A stretch of 64,000 nt of DNA from Melastoma dodecandrum (taxonomy: Eukaryota > Streptophyta > Magnoliopsida > Myrtales > Melastomataceae). A program made the position numbers and the translations under genes. The DNA is taken from positions 2,852,001 to 2,916,000 of the forward strand of contig JARUPY010000085.1 of NCBI GenBank assembly GCA_029817715.1, read 5' to 3'. The stretch's first letter is position 1. The number at the start of each line of letters is the position of its first letter. The notes below the pieces were generated by a model. It made no database searches, was not told the origin of the DNA, and saw only the letters and a list, made by a program, of their open reading frames with translations. Of the stretch, positions 9,875 to 22,971 are shown piece after piece.

Positions 9875-12176
9875 ACGTTATGTTGTTAAGATCGGGTATA
9901 ACGTCTCGTGAAACATTCACATATAAGAGCATTCACTCTCGTTATCTTATAACTTATGATTTTGATTCGAGAAGTAAAAGTAGAAACATATCAAGCGAGA
10001 TGGAGGGGTGTTTGCATCCGTCCACAAAAGCTTGACGGTTCGCCGTGTCTGTGCCTCACTCACGACCTCTGTCGTTTCCCACAAGGCATAAGTTTTAGTC
10101 GATCTGTTTATCATAAATAGGATTCTTATTTTATTTTGTATACACGTAATGTCATTCAAAAGTATAGAAGACTTACACCGTCTTTTGCTTTCTTCTTCTT
10201 TCTCCTACGTTCAAGCGTTCAAACCTATACTCTGCTCTTTCTCTCGATTTATAAGTCTTTGGGTCATAAGTTTTGCTTCTTACTAAATACTAACGACCGC
10301 GATCATAACCTCAAAAATCAAACTCATACAGTTGGTGGCAAGATATTTCCAACGTAGCGATTTCTTCGTTGCTTTCTCCCCTTTCCATTTCTTTCCCTTT
10401 TCTTTTACCCTATTTTGACAGGGTTTTGGGATCGAATATCGTTATCAGAAGGAAAGAAGTCGTCTCTCCGATCCAAATCGGTGCAAAAAGATGAGACCTG
10501 CCCATTCCCATGCAAATGCAAAATGCAATGGCACAACAAAACAAAAAACAAAAAAAAAAAGAAATGAGAAGAAAATGTGATCGGAGTATAAAGGGAAGAA
10601 CTGGAAAGCTATCTTAGGAGGAGAGGAGGGTGGGAATTATGTCTGTGCTGTTGTAAGCTATGTCTTTCACTTTCAGTAACCTACGACTGCGACTACGATC
10701 ACGACCCCGCTGTCATTTTTAATTTTTTTTAAATCATCATTATTTTTATAAATAAAATAAGTCCCCGGACATTTTTTTTTTCTTCCTGATACGACGAATT
10801 AGTTTCCCAGCACAGCACAGAAAAAGGTACTGTTGACCCCATCATGTATCTTTATTGTAGCCGGAACGGGAGAGGAAAAACCGCGAATGGACCGACTGAC
10901 TGCAGTTAGCTCCAGTGAACTATCAAAATGAAAAGAATTCTCAAATGATGACCGAGTATTTATCTTTTTTAAAAAATTTTTTTGTTAATTAGTATTATTA
11001 TTTAAAATTATTTATTATCCACGTCCCCGTCCGGTTACCTAAGTAACGAGGTTGTTGTTGTGTTAAGGTTGTGGTGTGGTCTCCCTCGCTACTGTGGAGA
11101 GAGGGAAAAGCAAAAGAGAAGGAAAAGAAAAGGAAGGCTTTCCACAATCGACATAACCATAAATACGACGAAGCAGGAGAAGGGCAGGAGCAGGGGGACG
11201 GTCAGAAAAAGGCATTGCGGGTTTTCCGGTGACCCCGAAATAAATTAATAAAAAGGACAGAACGTTCCATATTCCACGTGGCGTCCCCCCGTTGGCTTAA
11301 TAGTAAAACACCCACAACAGTGATGAACAACAGCACCGCCTCCATCTCTCTTTGTCTCTGTGTCTCCCGTCTGTCCCGGTTCGAATGTTGTCGTAACCAT
11401 ATCCAACTCAACCCAATCCAATTCAAATCCAAACCATCGTTGAAACTGAAACAGATAAGAGAGAGGGAGGGAGGGACACGCGGGGACGTTTTGGGTTTGT
11501 GCTGTGGTGTCCGAAAGAGAATAAAAAGAAGAAAGAAAAAAAGAAAAAAGGCACTACTCGAAAAAGAAAAACAGATCACGGGAAAGAAAACGTCAGGAGA
11601 AGCTCAAATAAATAAAAAGAAAAAGAAAAATAAAATTGAATGTTTTTTGGATTACTACTTACTTTGCATGGAGGGAGGGGTACTGTGTGTCTTTTGCCTT
11701 TTGTTGGGATGTGGGTCTTTTTTAAATGAGGGGGGGGGGGAGTGTCTGGTGAGTTTGTAGGAGACTGAGGGCGCAGTTCAGTTTTGCCATGGCGGCGTCG
11801 CAGGAAATAAAGCTCTAATTCCGTGCCATAATTTCATCCACCCACACCCCAAAAAGAAAAACCCCCCACCACACTCAAGTCAATCACTCCCCAAACAAAA
11901 CAAAACCCACCCAAATAAAAAAAAAAACAAGAGAAAATATGTCAATTACTTTTTTTTTTCAAGATTAAGATTTCCTGTTAAGTAAGAAACGAAGTAGAGT
12001 AAATGCAGTTTTTAGAGGGAAGGGAAGGGAGAGAGGTTTCCGGGTGGTGGTGGTGTATGTATGGATGTGGGTGTGTCAGGTGTGAGTGTGTGTTTGCGTG
12101 ACATGGATTTTCAATCAAACCCCAGCCCCAAAGTTAAGTTGGGAGATATTATTAGTATTAGGTGTGGGAGCAAGCC
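9875..12176. other. 5' flank of the SHI/STY gene; no gene seen
   Basis: AT-rich and purine-rich spacer with many short homopolymers (A10 near 10551, G9-10 near 11731). Open frames here, such as 11278-11760, are low-complexity Lys/Arg-rich translations of GA-rich DNA and show no family features. The last few hundred bases are likely the promoter and leader of the gene starting at 12177. Confidence 0.6.
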
Positions 12177-13637
12177 ATGGCTGCTGGTTTCTTCTACTTA
12201 GAATCCTTAGCCAACCACCACAATCACAACCGACCGGGAGATCGCCCTACCGGAACCACCAGCGGCAATCACCTCTTCTTGCACGGCCCTCCAACCTCCT
12301 CCTCAGCCGACCACCACGAGATCTATCCCCCCTCCGCCTCCCCCAACAAGGGTTTCGACCTATGGCCTGCTCACGCCTTCGGGCTTGGCCTTAGCAACGG
12401 GGGTGACGTTTTGGAGAGGAGGGTTGTTGGTGGCGGCGGAGGCAGCGGATCATGTGATGCTCTCGGGCAGGGGTCCGGGGCCTTGCTGATGATGAGATCA
12501 TCGTCTGGATCGGGAGGAGGAGGAGGAGGAGGAGCAGGAGGAGGGATGAACTGTCAGGACTGCGGGAACCAGGCAAAAAAGGATTGCGTTCACCTGAGGT
12601 GCCGAACCTGTTGCAAGAGCCGGGGATTCCAGTGCCCAACTCACGTTAAGAGCACGTGGGTCCCTGCAGCCAGGCGCCGCGAACGACAGCATCAGCTCGC
12701 CGCCCTACAACAGCAGCAGCAGCATCCTCATCAGCAGCCCCAGCAGCAGTTCCGACTGGAGAACCCCAAGCGGCAACGCGAGAACACCCAGCCGAGCACC
12801 AGCCTTGCTTGCACCACTCGCCCCCCCGGTAAGATCTCTCCGCTCTTGGGTGCGTAGCCTTTATGTTTTTTATTTCCTCATTCATTCCTCTGTCTGGGTT
12901 TGATTTCGATCTTCTGGTTAAGTTTGAATCGTTTGCGTGTGGTAAGAAAGTCCACTTCCTGCACAGAGTCGGAGTCAATCACACCCACAGATACACACCT
13001 AACAATAACAATAACAACAACAACTCTCTCCCCCCCCCGGCTTTTGCGAGATCTCGCTGTCCCCCCCGTCATGTCTTTCTTTCCTCGACCTTTCCCTTTC
13101 AAAAATAATCCCTGCCACTGTTCGTTGGTAAACCCTGACGAGGATAAAATACAGAAAGAAGCCCTTCCCCCATCCATTCCCATGTCCCTGTAATAATGAT
13201 CAGCAAAAGCCTGTTTTACATCTTTCCCTATATTTGCTTTTTGTTTTTTCTTTTCTTTTTGGTTAGGGTTAGAGGTTGGGCACTTCCCGGCGGAGGTCAG
13301 CACTCCGGCCATGTTCCGCTGCGTCCGCGTCAGCTCTATGGACGAAACGGGGGACGACGAATACGCCTACCAGACATCTGTCAACATCTGCGGCCACGTC
13401 TTCAAGGGCGTCCTCTACGATCAGGGCCCCGAGACGTCTACATCATCCGGAGGCGGAGCCGTCGGGATCCCGCAGCTCGGGCAGCTGGCCATGGGGGGAG
13501 GGGGCTCGTCAACCTCCGCGGCCACGGCCACCTCCGCAGCCGCCGTCGCCGCCGCAGCAATGCTGGACCCGTCCCTATACCCGGCCCCCCTCAATGCTTT
13601 CATGGCCGGTATGCAATTCTTCCCGCCGCCGAGGTAG
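12177..13637 (+). CDS. SHI/STY (SRS) family RING-like zinc-finger transcription factor
   Basis: Two exons, 12177-12828 and 13267-13637, join in phase 1 (341 codons with stop). N-terminus [11 protein letters not shown], then a Gly-rich stretch. The RING-like zinc finger is at residues about 123-154 ([20 protein letters not shown], then CKSRGFQC), followed by a basic region and a Gln-rich tract. Exon 2 gives the family's IGGH-type domain ([20 protein letters not shown] ... [20 protein letters not shown]). The family binds DNA in the nucleus and activates auxin-biosynthesis and stamen/gynoecium genes. ATG 12177 is chosen because it begins the conserved MAG/MAAGFF start; the frame's upstream GTG is not a plant start. 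Context suggests SRS5/SRS7 orthology. Confidence 0.93.
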
Positions 13638-15103
13638 TAGGAGTGCCGGATCATTCGTTAGCTGCATTCGAACACTCACTTCCTGGCTAGTCCTAGCGTT
13701 AGATGGGGAGTAATAACGTCCTCGTCCTCCAATCATTCTAACAGTCCGATGGTTGGCGTCTCAGCTCGAAATTTGTTTTGACATTTAATCGTTGAATTGT
13801 TTTTGCAAGAAGAATCAGAGATCTTGTACCAAAAAAAAAAAATGAGGCCAGTTCTTTAGAGAAAAGCGAGGGAAAAGGAAAAGAGACGAGGAAAATTTGG
13901 GGAAACGAAGGCATGTAGCTAGGAATGTTGTATGTGGTTTTTATTTAGACAAGGGTTTCTTCTTGGGGAAGGAATTTCGAACAATCATCAATCATTGTTT
14001 AGTGATTGTGGCCTTCCCCCCCCTCTCTCTTTTTTTACTTTAATTTTGTTTCTTTGTTATTGTCATTGTTCTCCATCAGAACCCTTTTCTTCTTCTAATT
14101 CATAACTTCAATCGAGATAATTCTCTGCATTCGAATTGTTTACGTGTTAAATAGTTTTCTCTTTTGCTGTGTTGGTGATGAACTCGAAGCATATTTCGCT
14201 TTCTATATATATATATCTATATATTTTTTTTTAAATTCCCTGTTTACCCGTTTCCTTGCCGGACATTGAATTCGCCATCCCTCAGCTTTTTTCCTTTATA
14301 ATCCTATTGAATCCTAAGCAAAACCAATCTCTGATGGCATAGTCAATTCACATTTCCCCTTTTAAATACCAGGAAGAAATCATGAAAGAGTAAATAAAAA
14401 TTGGTTTTTTTATTTGATTATTCCTTTGGGCAAATAATAAATGAGAGACGGCTTTTAAGCGGCATTCAATACCAAAACCCTCCCGCTTAAAAAAGCCTGA
14501 TGAGAAATAGGGGGGGGGGGGGGGGATTTTGGGCTACTGGAATAAGATATGCCTCCATGGATGTGATGTGACTACTGCTTGGTCGACTTATTTATATTTC
14601 ATTTTTAAGTTACATAAAAAAAAAATGTTGAATGGTCCTGCGTTGTCTTTTTATTACACGATTCTACTTGGGCACGATGTAGTAGATTGTTGACATAATA
14701 TATCTAAGGGCGCTGGGGATTCCCACACAGCAGTACAACGCTCTTATATGCTAGATTTGGCACTAGGGAAAGAAACGTGGAGAGGGTCGTGGATTATGTT
14801 TCCCTTCCATCGTAAATGGACGAGCCACGACATGTGCGTGATGATGCCCTCTCAAACTTTGGCAAACGATGGGGACAACTGAACCACAACGGAATGGGGT
14901 TTGTGGAGGGCGAGACTGTGGATTCCGCACATTCTATCGCGTTGCGCTATCGAGGGGGATATGCTGGCCTATACGTCGCGCATGCGCCGTCCCGAGACAT
15001 TATTGCGCTCACGAACCATCCCTCGTAGCGATAGTAACGATCAAAGCATTTTTAGTTCACGCGTTTTTCTTTTAATTTTTTCGAAGTGTCGGTAAATATA
15101 AAA
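13638..15103. other. 3' flank of the SHI/STY gene; no gene seen
   Basis: Likely 3' UTR up to about 14150, then AT-rich spacer with a G16 run at 14510-14525. A 70-codon ATG frame at 14816-15028 has no recognisable motif and I do not call it a gene. Confidence 0.55.
14510..14525. repeat. G16 homopolymer
   Basis: Sixteen uninterrupted G on the + strand in the spacer after the SHI/STY gene. Confidence 0.95.
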
Positions 15104-15690
15104 GGCAAAATATACGTTTATGGCATCAACTTTAAACCAACCTTCTATTTTGTCATTAACTTAGTTTGTTATATAATTTTGTCACCAACTTTTGTTTTTA
15201 TTTCTATTTTGGCCAATCATGAATTTCTTCTAGCGAAAGCCAAACAAGGCCTTAATATAGTCTAACATGTGTCCTATAATAGTGGAGTTTTGACATCTCA
15301 TTCATTCGTCTCATAATCCACTTTATCCGTAATAGTCGCCCCCTAATAGAACATCATCCGACATTCATCGATTTTTCATATTTTTTGACAACATCAGCAA
15401 CTATCGTTAACTTCGGCTTCCAATTCACTTGATTTGTTCATCAAAATTTTATAATAAAAAAACAAATGAAAGGTTTCAATATTATTTCATATTTTCTAAA
15501 ATCTTTTTTCGTTTTAGTCGATAAATGAAAATTGTCTATTAAGGCCTTGTTTGGCTTTCGCTAGAAGAAATTCATGATTGGCCAAAATAGAAATAAAAAC
15601 AAAAGTTGGTGACAAAATTATATAACAAACTAAGTTAAGGACAAAACAGAAAGTTGGCTCAAAGTTGAGGCCATAAATTGATATTTTGCC
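15104..15690. mobile_element. foldback / MULE-like non-autonomous element with about 157-bp TIRs
   Basis: The left arm (15104-15260) and right arm (15534-15690) are near-perfect inverted copies starting GGCAAAATAT. Their inner part, from GTTATATAATTTTGTCACC to GGCCTTAAT, is almost identical over about 100 bp. The unique loop of about 270 bp has no coding capacity. Flanking 9-mers AATATAAAA (15095-15103) and TAAATAAAA (15691-15699) match at 7 of 9 and may be a 9-bp target duplication. Long TIRs with 9-bp duplications are typical of Mutator-like elements. The family is not certain. Confidence 0.8.
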
Positions 15691-16422
15691 TAAATAAAAC
15701 TCTGCCGGGAACAAGATAGATTACCGCCCCCTACCAAAGTTTAAAATCAAGGGGTCTTTTCTTGATTAGACAGTCTCAAGTCCCACGTTTAAATAAAAAG
15801 TACTTCTCCAACTAGCATATAAGTCAATTCCTAATTAATGTTAGAGTGTATCCTATTGAAATTATATATTGGGCTTATGAGTTAGCGAGATTTTCCACAG
15901 GGCGTCTAAAAACATATTAATCTAACTTTCATCTTAGGCTAACCATTTTTGGTTCACTGGATTGGCCGGCGTACCAAACGTGCCTCTGCTTGTAATTTTC
16001 AATCACCCGATCGACAAATCCTCCCACCAAGTAGTAGAATAGAAACAGTGACTTAACGCACCAAAAATCAACCCTTAAAAACCAGTCGTGGTTCAATAGA
16101 CCATCAATTCGGCCACGTCTAGGATTCCCTCTCGGTTTGAAAATTTACGCCATTAGTAATTGGTTGGTGCTTTTCGAACCACGTTAGGTCAGGGTTTCAG
16201 GCCGATGTCCTTTTCGAACCACGTCAAAATGGGAATGTAATAAGAAAAGGTTTGGGCCTGGTCTCGTAGATTTTCTGGTCCAGCCATGTAGGCCCAGAAT
16301 AAGCCGGAGTGAAAGTCCACTCCCTTCCAGACCAAGAAGAAGCGGAAAAGCGGAAGACCAGAGCGAGAGAGAGAGAGAGAGCGAGACAGAGAGAGAAGAG
16401 GAGGGAAGACCGAAGAAGGAAG
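15691..16422. other. 5' flank of the TFIIF-beta gene
   Basis: AT-rich spacer, then a GA-rich leader with a GA microsatellite around 16363-16396 just before the ATG. No other gene seen. Confidence 0.55.
16363..16396. repeat. GA microsatellite in the TFIIF-beta leader
   Basis: Interrupted (GA)n with GAGC and GACA breaks, directly upstream of the start codon. Confidence 0.8.
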
Positions 16423-17738
16423 ATGGAAGGAGGGGAGGAAGAGGCGACGAAGATGGTGGAGACGGGGAAGGCGGACCGATCGGTGTGGCTGATGAAGTGT
16501 CCGGTTGTGGTCGCGAGGTCGTGGCAGTCGCGCTCCGCCGCCGAGCCGCACAACCGGAACACGGTCGCCAAGGTTGTCCTCTCCCTCGATCCCCTATTAA
16601 CCCCCGACAACCCTAGCTCCCTCCAGGTAAAACCCTAGAGCAAAAGCAACTTAGGTAGGCAGTCGCTCTTGTTCTTGATCGAAGTTAGGAGTTTTTTTTA
16701 TCTCTGTTTCGGGTGGCTGTCAGTTCACAATGGAGATGACGGGATCGGACCCGGGAAATGTGCCCAAGAGTTATTCCCTGAACATGTCCAAAGACATTGT
16801 GCCGATGTGCGTGTTCTCGGAAACTCCTCAAGGTTAGCTCATTTGTCTTTGTTAGTACGTCTTGGGAAACCTGGATCTTCGCCTCAGCAATGTACTTGTT
16901 CGTCCCGGTATGCACTCGTAGGCAGGGTTGCAGTTGAAGGGAAGGTGGAGCATAAGTTCGACATGAAGCCCAACAGCAACAGCATCGAGGAATACGGCAG
17001 GTTGTGTCGCGAGAGGACGAATAAGTCGATGATTAAGAATCGGCAAGTACAGGTGGCTTGAAGTTTGTTGTGCCGCCTTGTGTATGTTGCTTGTTTATTT
17101 GGGTTTGCCTGTCTTGGCGGATTGCTTATGCGTTATCTGGTTGTGTCAAAGGTTATCGACAATGACCGGGGAGTGCATATGAGACCCATGCCAGGCATGA
17201 TTGGTGTGATTTCATCCACTTCCAAGGTAGGCGTTTCGGATAATATGGTTGGTCTCTTGTGCGAGAGCTGTTGTTGGGTCTTTTGTTGGTCGTGTTGTGT
17301 TAAAACTTAGCTGGTGGCTTTCTTAACAGGATAAGAAGAAACTACCACCGGTGAAACAATCAGATGTGAAAAGAACCCGGAGAGATAGAGGAGAACTGGA
17401 GGACATAATGTTTAAGCTCTTCGAGAGGCAACCAAATTGGGCCTTGAAGCAACTCGTGCAAGAAACTGATCAGCCTGCGGTATCGCTGTTCTCTCTAATT
17501 TTCTTTCGGTTGCTCAATGCATGTCATAGTAATTGACGATTATTATTCCTCCCATTGCCCGTTGGCTTTCTTTCCTTCACTAATCAATTAACATTACTCT
17601 GTTGTGGATCCTTTTTGGCAGCAATTCCTAAAAGAGATTTTGAATGAGCTGTGTGTATACAACAAAAGAGGAGCTCATCAGGGAACTTACGAGCTTAAAC
17701 CCGAGTACAAGAAATCCGTCGAGGACACATCTGGATGA
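16423..17738 (+). CDS. transcription initiation factor IIF subunit beta (RAP30)
   Basis: Six exons (16423-16626, 16724-16832, 16922-17052, 17152-17226, 17330-17479, 17622-17738) join in frame to 261 residues, the usual plant length. Landmarks: ETGKADRSVWLMKCPVVVA at the N-terminus (dimerisation half), VEGKVEHKFDMKP in the middle, and a C-terminal winged-helix part from KRTRRDRGELEDIMFKLFER to the end (NELCVYNKRGAHQGTYELKP). TFIIF-beta pairs with TFIIF-alpha to bring RNA polymerase II to promoters in the nucleus. All introns are GT-AG. The start follows a GA-rich leader, and the frame upstream of this ATG is only Arg/Glu low complexity. Complete and apparently functional. Confidence 0.96.
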
Positions 17739-20700
17739 GCAACTTTTGGCCACAAAACTGCGCTTCATCTGCCTTCCGATTCCGATGAAGAATTTACTGC
17801 GGCCTTCTGATTGTTATGGGGGAAGAAATCTGTCATTTCTCTGATTGAAATATGTCCTGACTTCTGCTCATTTTCTCAAGATGCAGAACACGGGTTCATT
17901 TTTTTGCAATCGCCGTGGTATCTTCAGTTCCCAGAGCAGGGAGAACTCCAACTTCTTTCTTCCCCGTGTTAAAGTTCAATGATCGACGTGTTTTTCATTC
18001 CTAACATGCGAACAAGAGTTGGATACTGTACTACTGTACTCTGCTATAATTTTATATGCTGATGGGATTATTAGAAACTGAAAGTTGGAATTGGCGAAGA
18101 ATATTTTATGATCTTGTCGAGAATCATGAGCTGACACATGAGTAATCCGGGAAATGATTTCATGCCTGAGCTCCTTTTCGCCTGCGGAATTCATTCTCCA
18201 AATGTAATGATTTGAGTTGATCACAGTCCAAGGATGAAGCTTGAACAGCTTTGCCTTGCTCTCCCCGTTGTTCAAGTGCCGATAGCCTTTGGAAGCCATC
18301 ATTGTGACGAAGCACGCCAATCCCACCATTTTTAAGACAAGTAACGAGTTCCCCACAAAGTCTGCAAAGGTTCCGTTCTAATCAACGCGATAACTAACCA
18401 CAAAACGATGTGATTCGGAAGAAGCTTCAGGACTATAGTGGCCGACCTCAGTGCGATGAATCCCTTAGGAGATGCATTCCCAAGGACAAGGACGATGGGA
18501 TGTGGTTGTGGAAGATGCCCGTGTTGTCCCGCGATTCCGGGACAACTTAAACTAACCGAGTGCTTTATATCGTGCGAAAATAAGACAGATCGATATCCAT
18601 CTCAACCCAACCAAAGGCGGAAGAGGTGAAGGTGGCAGCCACCGGCCGCTTTAGTCGCTTTCCCTCTTTATCTTACTCGTGTTGTGGTTAAAGATATCGG
18701 GTCAAACAAAAGGAGAGGTCAAAGATGGAGAGATCAACATCATGAAATGGATATGCAAGAGACGACGAAGTTGAATTATGCCCAGTAACCCATAAGTCTC
18801 CTCCACATTCGATGATCCCATTTTCTCTAATCATTTTAGGGTGACTGTGGGCTTAAGGAGTGAGTCGGTGTAGAATTTTTACATGTATCAGAGAGCCTTG
18901 AGTAATATGGACATGGGTTTGAGGGGAACAGCGCCTCCCTAGACCAATCGGACTTAACTCGAGGGATGGAACTGCCCGGGGATTTTCTATCGGACAGCAA
19001 TTAGATAGCAACAGAAAATTCATGCGGACAAACAGTGGGAGGCATGTGGGGGAGCAGCAGATGATGCTTTTGCGGGAGGGAGGAATCACTTTTGGAAGGC
19101 CAAATTAAAGGGGAAGAAGACGAAGGAGATAGACCAATGAATAGAAGGGTTCAATCCATCCATCAATAATACTTCGTTTCCGTTTCATTTCGTCGTAAAA
19201 TCCAAACCTCCATTTGCATAAAGCCACCAGGGCAGTGCCAAAAACATATCATATAAATCATAATCACCTCTTTTCCTTCAACGCCAAACCCTAAGCATGC
19301 AAGATGCGAAGTGGCGTGCTGCTGTCGTTAACCTCACCATAAAAAAGAAGAAGAACATCATATCCTCCCTAATTTCATGAATAGAAGCAGGTGGTTCATA
19401 ATTACCGCAGTGTCGGTTAGGGCACATGTAATGTTGGTGTCATTCTTCACACGACCATGGCAATATAATATTTCTTTTATATATACATGAAGGGATGTAA
19501 TATGTGCAAAAAAAGGAGGTAAGAGTGGAAAGGCATCATCAAAATAAGAGCCAAATAGAATAATTCTCTTTTATTAAGGTGCAGGAAGAAAAAGACATGG
19601 GATATGATATGGTGGGTGTAATTGATGATAAAAAGAACAAAATAGTACCGGTTCAGGGGGGGATTTCCGACCACCTCGTGCATGCTTAATCAAAACCCAC
19701 CTCCACTCTCCCCCCGGGGGGCACCGAAGAGAAAGCAACTGAGATATTGAGGGGGGGTTTCGAAATCGATTTGGGGGGGGGAGCAGGATGTCTCCTAAAG
19801 CCAGGGATATTGGTATCTCCATTTGTACTATAAAGGGATTTGATGATAGAGGTTGGGTTTGGGGGGTCCCTTTTGAGAATTTTTTTGATGTCAAAATGAG
19901 CTCAAAAGAAAAGGAGGGAGGACTCACGAGTGGTGGTAGGGAACACCCTCGATTAGATTCCCCCTTCGTCCCCACCCCCTCAAAAAAAAAAGAAAAGAAA
20001 AGTTTGTCTTTCAATCTTTTTCGTTTTAGGGAGTCATAGCGCAGGGATGGTGGTCACTCAGTAAGCTCAAAAGGTTTAGATAAGTATAAAATAAGATAGA
20101 TTAGGACAACAAGGTTTAGATAAGTGTCCGAATAAAGGTGGCGGGTTGGATTGTGGGGTTTCATTTCAGGCCTTCGTCTTTTTGGTGGAAGGGTTAGCCT
20201 TACTTTAATTAGATTAGTTTAATGGTCGTGGGCAACCATTAGGAATATATGGGATGGGATGTGATGTAACTACTGTAGAGACGAACTACTCGATGCTTCC
20301 TTGATCGACTTCATAGTCGTCTTTCGGACTGAGTTCGAAACCCCCACCAGGAGTCATCATCATACACCCATCGTCAGTCGTCGTCATTGTTTTTCCATAC
20401 TAATGGGCGTGCTTCTGAAACACACAGGGGAGAGGGACAACGACGAATCATGTTGGTCCTCGGGACATCTCTTGTCATTACAACTCTCCGAGAGGCCACA
20501 TTACCACGACTTGAATCTATGCCTATTATTGTCCATGTACGGAAAGCTTGCCCGCCCTAGGTATGTACACGAGACGGGGGGGAGGGCGGAATCGAAACGA
20601 CTCGGAAATGAATAACGTAACGAGTGCGACCCAATGGGATGGCCTACCACCAAACATTTCTCCCATGTCCCAGTTCATCATGTCATCGATCATATTATCA

Positions 20701-20878
20701 TTGTGACTACAAAAGAATTCCCATATTTATATCACCCCCTCGAAGATGCCATCCCTCCATCAACATCCCAGTTATTAAGCTTTTAGTAGTAGTCCATGCC
20801 CAGGCCTTAGTTCTAACATCAAATACACTTGCTCCCTACTTTGGTAAGAAGAGGCAACGGAAGAAGGGACAAAAAAAA
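17739..20878. other. spacer between TFIIF-beta and WAT1
   Basis: Likely 3' UTR of TFIIF-beta to about 18000. On the - strand 18367-17976 is open after a TTTGCAG acceptor-like site and begins with a hydrophobic stretch (LLVLKMVGLACFVTMMAS). It could be a terminal exon of an unseen gene but matches nothing I know. The rest is spacer with G/C homopolymers (19735-19790), and the WAT1 promoter lies at the right end. Confidence 0.4.
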
Positions 20879-22529
20879 ATGGCAGATTCAGGGTCATCAG
20901 CCGCCAGGAGGATGTGGTGCTCTGTCCCGGAGAGGCTCCAGCTTCACCTGGCCATGCTGGCCTTGCAGTTCGGTTACGCCGGCTTCCATGTCGTCTCTCG
21001 GGCTGCCCTCAACATGGGCATCAGCAAGATCGTCTTCATCGTCTACCGCAACGTCATCGCCCTCCTCCTCCTCCTCCCTTTCGCTTACTTCCTCGAAAAG
21101 TATGTATTTTACCCTCGCTGTTTCGGACGAGAATGTATGGATGGCTCCCGACATGTTTATGCAATCTTGGTCCCAGGAAAGATAGGCCTTCTATCACCCT
21201 CAACTTCCTGGTGCAGTTCTTCCTGCTCGCTCTCGTTGGGTATTGACTGCTTTTCCTCTACAAATATGAGATCCGGCCTTTCTTGTTGGCATGACGTTAA
21301 TGTATGGGCTGGAATTGCAGGATTACGGCGAACCAAGGGTTCTACTTGCTGGGGTTGGAGAACACGTCCCCTACCTTTGCTTCTGCAATCCAGAACTCGG
21401 TTCCTGCAATAACCTTCCTCATGGCCGCCATACTCAGGTAGCCTCTAAGTACACGACATGACCTTAGGACTAGTGAGTGCAAACGACCATGCGTCGTTAA
21501 TTAATGGATTCAATTTTCAGAATCGAGCAGGTCCGGCCAAACCGGAAGGATGGGATCGCGAAGGTGATTGGAACGGCATGTTGTGTGGCAGGGGCTTCCA
21601 TCATTACCCTCTACAAAGGGCCAACTATATACTCTCCCGGCTCAACCCTTCACCGTCCGAGCGACTACAACCACTACATCGACCGGACATCGTCTTCCTC
21701 ATCATTCCTGGGAGATGCGAAAGGGAAGAGCTGGACCCTGGGGTGCCTCTTCCTAATCGGACACTGCCTCTCGTGGTCTGGCTGGCTCGTCCTGCAGGCA
21801 CCGGTCCTGAAGAAGTACCCTGCCAGGCTCTCTGTCACCTCCTACACCTGTTTCTTCGGTCTCCTGCAGTTCCTGGTTATTGCAGCCTTCACTGAAAGGG
21901 ACGCCGCTGCGTGGCACGTTCAAACCGGGGGTGAGATCTTCACCATCTTCTATGCGGTTAGTCTCCATCTCCATACCCCTCGAGGAAAAAAGGGTTAAAA
22001 AAACGAAGAACACCAAATTTTAATCTCATCAATCCAATCGGGTTGACACAATCTGCAGGGAGTGGTGGCATCAGGAATAGCATTCGCAGTCCAGATATGG
22101 TGCATCGACAGGGGTGGCCCTGTCTTCGTCGCAGTGTACCAGCCCGTTCAGACGTTCCTCGTCGCCATCATGGCCACCCTCCTACTGGGCGAGGAATTCT
22201 ATCTGGGAGGGTAAAAACTAAAATAAAAAAGCCATTATCCCCTCACTTACTCAGTCGCCTTTTTCCCCATTTCTGCACTTCCTTTTCTTACAACAATTGA
22301 AGATGACGAAGATCCTTCTTGCAGAATCATTGGAGCGGTTTTGATAATAGCCGGGCTGTACCTCGTCCTGTGGGGAAAGAACGAAGAAGCCAAGTTCGCA
22401 CGTCAAAAGGCAGCCACTATCGAATCGGCCCAAGATGAAGGGAATGGGACGACGACGACAACCGCGACAATAAGTGCGATCAAGACAACCTCCATAACTC
22501 GGCCGTTGCTTTCTTCGGACAAAGTTTGA
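20879..22529 (+). CDS. WAT1: WAT1 (WALLS ARE THIN1) vacuolar auxin transporter, EamA/DMT family
   Basis: Six exons (20879-21099, 21177-21239, 21321-21437, 21521-21956, 22059-22210, 22325-22529) give 397 residues. The translation follows WAT1 closely: LQFGYAGFHVVSRAALNMG, VYRNVIALLLLLPFAYF, TANQGFYLLGLENTSPTFAS, GHCLSWSGWLVLQAPVLKKY, VQIWCIDRGGPVFVAVYQPV, GAVLIIAGLYLVLWGK. The pattern is ten membrane helices in two EamA repeats. WAT1 sits in the tonoplast, exports auxin from the vacuole and is needed for fibre secondary walls. The C-terminal tail is hydrophilic, ending TRPLLSSDKV. It is the MtN21/UMAMIT member most like WAT1 itself, not a generic paralogue. Confidence 0.95.
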
Positions 22530-22971
22530 CTGCACCCCCCTCCCCCAACCAACCAAGGACTTTCGTTTCACATGTTTTTCTTGATCAATGTTGTGTTTCG
22601 CCTATACAAAAAAAAAAAATGAAATCATAACGACGTTTTTGTGCGTGTAATGGGTAATTCTGTTTCTTCCTTTCTTTTTCTTGTTATGGGGTTTTAAGAT
22701 GGTGGGATCCAATCCATCAAACACCCCTGTTTTGAAACCTGGGTTGTTAGATATCTCCTAGGAATGTGTATGAATTTGAATGAGTGATGATTATGAACAA
22801 TGCCACCACCACCATTCCATCACCTTCCTTTCTCGAGTTGATGCCGGTTGATGATTGAAGTGAATTTAAGCACGCCATGGAACATGAAATCTCATGATAT
22901 CGTTGATTTTACTTCTTACCAACAATCATTCGGACAGCAATCAGACAACATGAACTGTCTGTCAAAACATT
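22530..22971. other. 3' flank of WAT1
   Basis: AT-rich, with no coding signal. It probably contains the WAT1 polyadenylation region. Confidence 0.5.

Noticed and set aside
11278..11760. 160-codon open frame upstream of the SHI/STY gene
   Set aside because: Low-complexity Lys/Arg translation of GA-rich DNA; no motif.
20624..21412. 262-codon frame covering WAT1 exons 1-3
   Set aside because: It reads through WAT1 introns and out of frame; the real product is the spliced WAT1 chain.
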